A DNA stretch of 64,000 nt from Flavobacterium gillisiae (GTDB taxonomy: Bacteria > Bacteroidota > Bacteroidia > Flavobacteriales > Flavobacteriaceae). This document shows, piece after piece, positions 60,597-64,000 of the stretch. A program made the translations under genes and the position numbers. The stretch's first letter is position 1. Every line of letters starts with the position of its first letter. The stretch lies in contig NZ_FNRD01000014.1 of the NCBI RefSeq assembly GCF_900107635.1, positions 82,805-146,804 of the forward strand, given 5' to 3'. The notes below the pieces were generated by a model. It saw only the letters and a list, made by a program, of their open reading frames with translations. It did not search any database and was not told the DNA's origin.

Positions 60597-61559
60597 ATGG
60601 AACGATTTGTAAAATTAATAAAAAACCGATCAGATATTGGTGCGGGAACGCGCGGATCTGATTTAGGGGTTGATGCTATCGAAATTGCAGCTATCAATAA
60701 AAACAGTGATTATTTTAATCGATTTGAGTTTGAAGACGTGAAAACGCACAACGAAAGCATCTACGATAAAAATAGAAACAATTTTGCTAAAAGAATCGAA
60801 CACGTTGTAGAACAATGCACGCGTGTAAGCTATGCTGTAAAACATAATTTACAAGCTAATTATTTTCCTCTTGTACTTTCAGGTGATCACTCGTCAGCTC
60901 TTGGAACGATAAGTGGCATCAAAGCGGTTTATCCAACAAAGTCATTGGGTGTCGTTTGGATTGATGCACATGCCGATTTGCATTCGCCTTACACTTCGCC
61001 ATCAGGAAACATCCATGGAATGCCTTTGTCAGCAGCTTTGGGAGAAGATAATTTAGACTGTCAAGTCAATGAAATTACTCCCGAAACCTTAAAGCATTGG
61101 GAAGACATGAAAAACATTGGTACTCCAGGTACTAAAATACGTCCAGAAAATTTAATTTATTTTGGTGTTCGTGATACGGAAGAGGCAGAGGATAGCCAAA
61201 TCGAAAAATTAGGTATCAGAAACTATATGGTAGATGAAGTACGCTATAGAGGACTTCAAACCTGTGTTTCTGAAGCATTGACAAAATTATCAAATTGTGA
61301 TTTAATTTACATTTCGTTTGATGTGGATTCTATGGATTGTGATATGATTTCATACGGTACGGGAACCCCTGTTGCTAAGGGATTTGATCAACATGAGGTA
61401 ATCGCCATTATCAATCAGATTATTAAGAGTAGAAAGGTAGTTTGTCTCGAAGTGGTAGAGGTAAATCCACTTTTGGATACTAAAGGAAACAAAATGGCAG
61501 AAACCGCTTTTGAGGTTTTAGAACAAGTGACTTCCACTATAGTTTTACCTATCGAATAG
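60597..61559 (+). CDS. Arginase-family ureohydrolase (arginase)
   Basis: Manganese enzyme splitting arginine into ornithine and urea. The 320-residue protein has metal-binding motifs SGDHSS, WIDAHADLHSP and ISFDVDSMD, and C-terminal EVVEVNP. The 9-bp spacing after rocD (ornithine aminotransferase) favours arginase over agmatinase or formimidoylglutamase. The insert DTEEAEDSQI is family-compatible. The operon ends at the hairpin at 61588-61620. Confidence 0.92.
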   Translation: MERFVKLIKNRSDIGAGTRGSDLGVDAIEIAAINKNSDYFNRFEFEDVKTHNESIYDKNRNNFAKRIEHVVEQCTRVSYAVKHNLQANYFPLVLSGDHSSALGTISGIKAVYPTKSLGVVWIDAHADLHSPYTSPSGNIHGMPLSAALGEDNLDCQVNEITPETLKHWEDMKNIGTPGTKIRPENLIYFGVRDTEEAEDSQIEKLGIRNYMVDEVRYRGLQTCVSEALTKLSNCDLIYISFDVDSMDCDMISYGTGTPVAKGFDQHEVIAIINQIIKSRKVVCLEVVEVNPLLDTKGNKMAETAFEVLEQVTSTIVLPIE

Positions 61560-61587
61560 TAGTTTTTACTTTTCATTTTAAATATAA

Positions 61588-61625
61588 AATCCCAAAATCT
61601 ACTAGTTAGATTTTGGGATTTCGTT
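61588..61625 (+). terminator. Terminator of the rocD-arginase operon
   Basis: The stem AATCCCAAAATCT/AGATTTTGGGATT is followed by T-rich sequence. Confidence 0.85.
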
Positions 61626-61814
61626 TTTATGAGATTATCATATTCGATGCGGTCTGATTCCTATTTCAATAATTAAAAAGGCAAAAATCAATCATAATTG
61701 AATTCGGATGCAATAGGGTTAAAATTTTCGTCTAGTATATAGTAATTACTTATATTTGTTTAAGTATTTATACTTAGTTTTTTGATTTTACTAATGCAGT
61801 TTATTCTTTATAAT

Positions 61815-62618
61815 ATGAAAAATTTAAAGACACCAAAGTTAACCATTGTAGGCGCAGGGCCAGGAGACGTAGATTTGATTACCATAAAAGCGGTAAAAGC
61901 ATTGCAAAGTGCTGATGTGGTATTGTATGACGCCTTAGTGAATGAGGAATTGCTAAAATATGCCCCAAATGCGGAGCTTGTCTTTGTAGGCAAGCGTTTT
62001 GGTTGTCATGCGTACAGTCAGGATCAAATTAATGAACTGATTGTGGTCATGGCCAAAAAACACGGGCATGTCGTGCGTTTAAAAGGCGGTGATCCGTTTG
62101 TTTTTGGTAGAGGAAGCGAAGAGATAGAATACGCACAACAATTTGGTTTAGAAACCGCCATTGTTCCCGGAATTTCGTCAGCATTAGGTGTGCCCGCTGC
62201 AAACGGAATTAGTTTAACCCAACGTAGCATTTCCGAGAGTTTCTGGGTGATAACCGGTACTACATCGGATCATAAGTTATCCAAAGATGTGAGCTTGGCG
62301 TCACAATCATCAGCAACCGTGGTTATCTTGATGGGAATGCACAAACTAGATGAAATAGTCGCTTTGTATCAAGAAAATAGAACTGATGATCTGCCTATTG
62401 CCATCATTCAAAACGGAACTACTACCAAAGAGAAAAAAGTCATAGGAACCATCAGTTCCATCGCAGCATTGGTAAAAGACCAACAAATAGCCTCTCCCGC
62501 TATTATTGTGATTGGAGAGGTGGTTAGAAACACTTCAAAACTAACCGCTTACTTTCAAGAAGAAAATCAGGAAGACGAATTTATTTTTCAAAATCTAGAT
62601 TTCAGCAGTATTATTTAA
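61815..62618 (+). CDS. cobA: Uroporphyrinogen-III C-methyltransferase (SUMT)
   Basis: SAM-dependent methylation of uroporphyrinogen III at C-2 and C-7 to precorrin-2, leading to siroheme (or cobalamin). The 267-residue protein has the family motifs VGAGPGDVDLITIKAV, VLYDALV, VRLKGGDPFVFGRG and PGISSALGVPAANGI. It is a stand-alone CobA, without the CysG dehydrogenase/chelatase part. The start is the ATG at 61815; upstream in-frame Mets at 61782 and 61794 add unconserved residues. Siroheme for sulfite or nitrite reductase is likely, but no such gene is in view. Confidence 0.94.
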   Translation: MKNLKTPKLTIVGAGPGDVDLITIKAVKALQSADVVLYDALVNEELLKYAPNAELVFVGKRFGCHAYSQDQINELIVVMAKKHGHVVRLKGGDPFVFGRGSEEIEYAQQFGLETAIVPGISSALGVPAANGISLTQRSISESFWVITGTTSDHKLSKDVSLASQSSATVVILMGMHKLDEIVALYQENRTDDLPIAIIQNGTTTKEKKVIGTISSIAALVKDQQIASPAIIVIGEVVRNTSKLTAYFQEENQEDEFIFQNLDFSSII

Positions 62619-62862
62619 TATTATTTTCAGGAGCTAATCCCGTTATCCGTTACAACCCATTTGGTCTCAAACCCTTTTCCTAGGCACTGGCAGGAGCTTC
62701 CTGCGGTCGCTCTGCCACTACCTACAAAAGTGGTTTTCGACCTGCATTTGGTTTTCACTGCTACCGGGGCTAGGGGAGTTGTGGGGTAATTGGAGCGATT
62801 GTGGTTTTCCGTAGATTGGTATTGTGAATTTGATTCTAAAATAAAAAATCTATAGGTAATAA
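62619..62862. repeat. GC-richer non-coding region with hairpin
   Basis: This stretch is clearly richer in G and C than its surroundings and has no open frame. It contains the hairpin GCAGGA-GCT-TCCTGC at 62690-62704 and phrases such as CGGTCGCTCTGCCACTACC that recall intergenic repeats seen in other flavobacterial genomes (memory, not checked). It lies next to the interrupted gene and IS-like end, so it may be part of the same unstable junction. Confidence 0.4.
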
Positions 62863-63908
62863 CTATTGTTTTACAGCTTTTTTAGTGCTTGTTTGGATAT
62901 ATTTTTTTTCTTCAACAAAATAAAAATTGGTAATAAATATTTTGTACATATTATTTACAAAATTGAAATTGTAACCATTGTTTTCGAATTTGTGTCTCTT
63001 ACCTTTTATTATTTTTGAATAGGGTTCTCCGAGTAGTTCAATAAAAACGTGTAATTCGGCTTGATCTATTTCTGTAAAATAAATATTGAAAAGTTTGATT
63101 TTATCTTCTACTGATAGGCTTTGAGTAAGTAATTCTTTTAATAGGTCTTGACTAATGACTGTTTTTGAGTTTTTAGATAATAAATGACATAACTTTTTAA
63201 TAACCATTCCACTTTCAAGAAGTATAGAGTCTGGAATATGATTTATTATAGTGATTATCTGTTCATCTTTGAATATTTTAGAATCAATTAATTTTAAAAT
63301 TATAGCAGAATCAAGTGTGTAATTACCAATATCCTTAATGAAATTATCCTTGTACGTTTCCAATAAAGGTAAAAGTAAATCAGTAAATTTAGTTTCTACT
63401 ACGGTGTAATTTTCGAGGCTTAATTTTAAAATACTGTTTTCAATTAAAACTTTCATTTTTTCACTTGAAACAATATCAAAACTACTGACATCAGGATAAA
63501 TATATGGTATCGTTAAATTAGTGATTAACATCTTATATGAAAGTAATGAAATTTTACTTTTAAAAAGTTCAATAATAAATTTTGTAACTAATTTTGATTT
63601 TACTTCATCAAAATCTTTATTTATACTTTTTTTACTTAACACAGTGTAATTACTTTCCATATTCAAGTAATCAATTATTATATTGTCAAATTCATTCTTC
63701 TCTTTGAAGTAATATAACAAGTTATCCCAAGAAATATCAATTTTGTCTTTTTGAAGTAAGGTAGTCCATAATTCAGTATGTGAAATTCTTGAAATATCGT
63801 TTATTGATGTTTGGTTTTTATTAATAATCTCAATCGTTAATTCTGGACCAAAATCCTCATAATTATTATTCAGTAAATCAATTATAATTTCTTCGGACTC
63901 ATCGCTGG
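62863..63908 (-). pseudogene. 3' part of a large gene, 5' end cut off by a repeat-bearing element (YobI-like?)
   Basis: About 350 codons of helical, Leu/Ile/Lys-rich protein without motifs of its own are open to the left. The N-terminal part of the readable frame (63909-63978, starting at a GTG) is translated from the IS-like repeats, so the real 5' part of the gene is missing or on the far side of the element. The helical C-terminal pattern recalls the C-terminal regions of large YobI-type P-loop NTPases; this assignment is weak. It shows as an ORF of 371 residues, but is best treated as a truncated gene. Confidence 0.55.
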
Positions 63909-64000
63909 ATATCTCGGTTCGATTTGTGCCACTGATTTCGGTTAGACCGTGCCACCCATTTCGGTCAATTTGTGCCACTATTCCGGTTCGATTTGTGCCA
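63909..64000. mobile_element. Terminal repeats of an IS21-like insertion element (rest outside window)
   Basis: Four tandem 22-23-bp units of the type TTTCGGTTnGATTTGTGCCAC run to the window's end. They begin at TCGGTTCGATTTGTGCCAC (63914), TCGGTTAGACCGTGCCAC, TCGGTCAATTTGTGCCAC and CCGGTTCGATTTGTGCC. Multiple subterminal repeats of about this length are characteristic of IS21-family ends, and from memory this TGGCACAAA-TnGACCG word is typical of Bacteroidota members. The transposase, the other end and the target duplication are not in the window. Confidence 0.55.

Noticed and set aside
63909..64000. Possible CRISPR array in the tandem repeats at the right edge
   Set aside because: The units are directly adjacent 22-23-bp imperfect repeats without unique spacers, and no cas genes are present; an insertion-sequence end fits better.

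Overview
The window is a piece of a low-GC chromosome from the Bacteroidota, most likely Flavobacterium or a close relative. Four things support this. The gene set includes a LETM1-related protein, the bacillithiol deacetylase BshB1, a dipeptidyl-peptidase III, a flavobacterial ECF sigma operon and TIGR02436-type four-helix-bundle genes. Many genes have a TAnnTTTG -7 box with an upstream TTG, which is the Bacteroidota housekeeping promoter. Strong Shine-Dalgarno sites are rare. Secreted proteins carry typical flavobacterial signal peptides or lipoboxes. Almost all of the window is ordinary core chromosome; the accessory material is small.

Layout. 1-14.7 kb: end of rho, an RsmB-type rRNA methyltransferase, a Kup potassium transporter, a secreted protein with seven 22-residue repeats, a BNR-repeat lipoprotein, an ECF sigma/anti-sigma-like/periplasmic-sensor operon, an SRPBCC-GyrI fusion, DPP III, a MazG-like protein and ilvE. 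15-26 kb: mnmD, two tandem paralogous 65-residue proteins, oxyR divergent from dps, a SulP transporter with beta-carbonic anhydrase (bicarbonate uptake), a LETM1-related protein, a Cu/Zn superoxide dismutase lipoprotein, and a betaine-type BCCT transporter overlapping a universal stress protein, preceded by a long structured leader. 26-39 kb: a beta-oxidation block (marR, fused hydroxyacyl-CoA dehydrogenase/enoyl-CoA hydratase, thiolase, acyl-CoA dehydrogenase) followed by a frameshifted membrane-protein gene, a lipoprotein aminopeptidase and two tandem long-chain acyl-CoA ligases. Two four-helix-bundle genes, one intact and one truncated, are wedged between the beta-oxidation genes and flanked by inverted repeats.

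39-64 kb: an NTF2-like secreted protein, small hypotheticals, a lipid kinase, a nitronate monooxygenase/FabK-like enzyme, an NAD-kinase-like/SPFH gene pair, purL, a beta-helix lipoprotein, menaquinone genes (hotdog thioesterase, isochorismate synthase), bshB1, tRNA-His, two Tat-exported ferritin-like proteins, an M28 peptidase, a dienelactone hydrolase, an Lrp/AsnC regulator divergent from rocD-arginase, a SUMT (cobA) gene, and finally the 3' part of a large gene cut by what looks like the repeat-bearing end of an IS21-like element.

The most interesting signals are: (i) a 13-bp GC-rich motif shared at the same distance from the -7 box by the marR/beta-oxidation promoter and the nitronate monooxygenase promoter, which suggests a small fatty-acid regulon; (ii) four-helix-bundle cassettes bounded by inverted repeats inside the beta-oxidation operon; (iii) two adjacent perfect palindromes just downstream of the BCCT promoter; (iv) a membrane-protein gene broken by two single-T losses in homopolymers; (v) a four-cysteine insertion near the PLP lysine of ornithine aminotransferase; (vi) evenly spaced repeats in the Lrp-rocD intergenic region. 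I see no defence island, prophage, CRISPR array or biosynthetic cluster.
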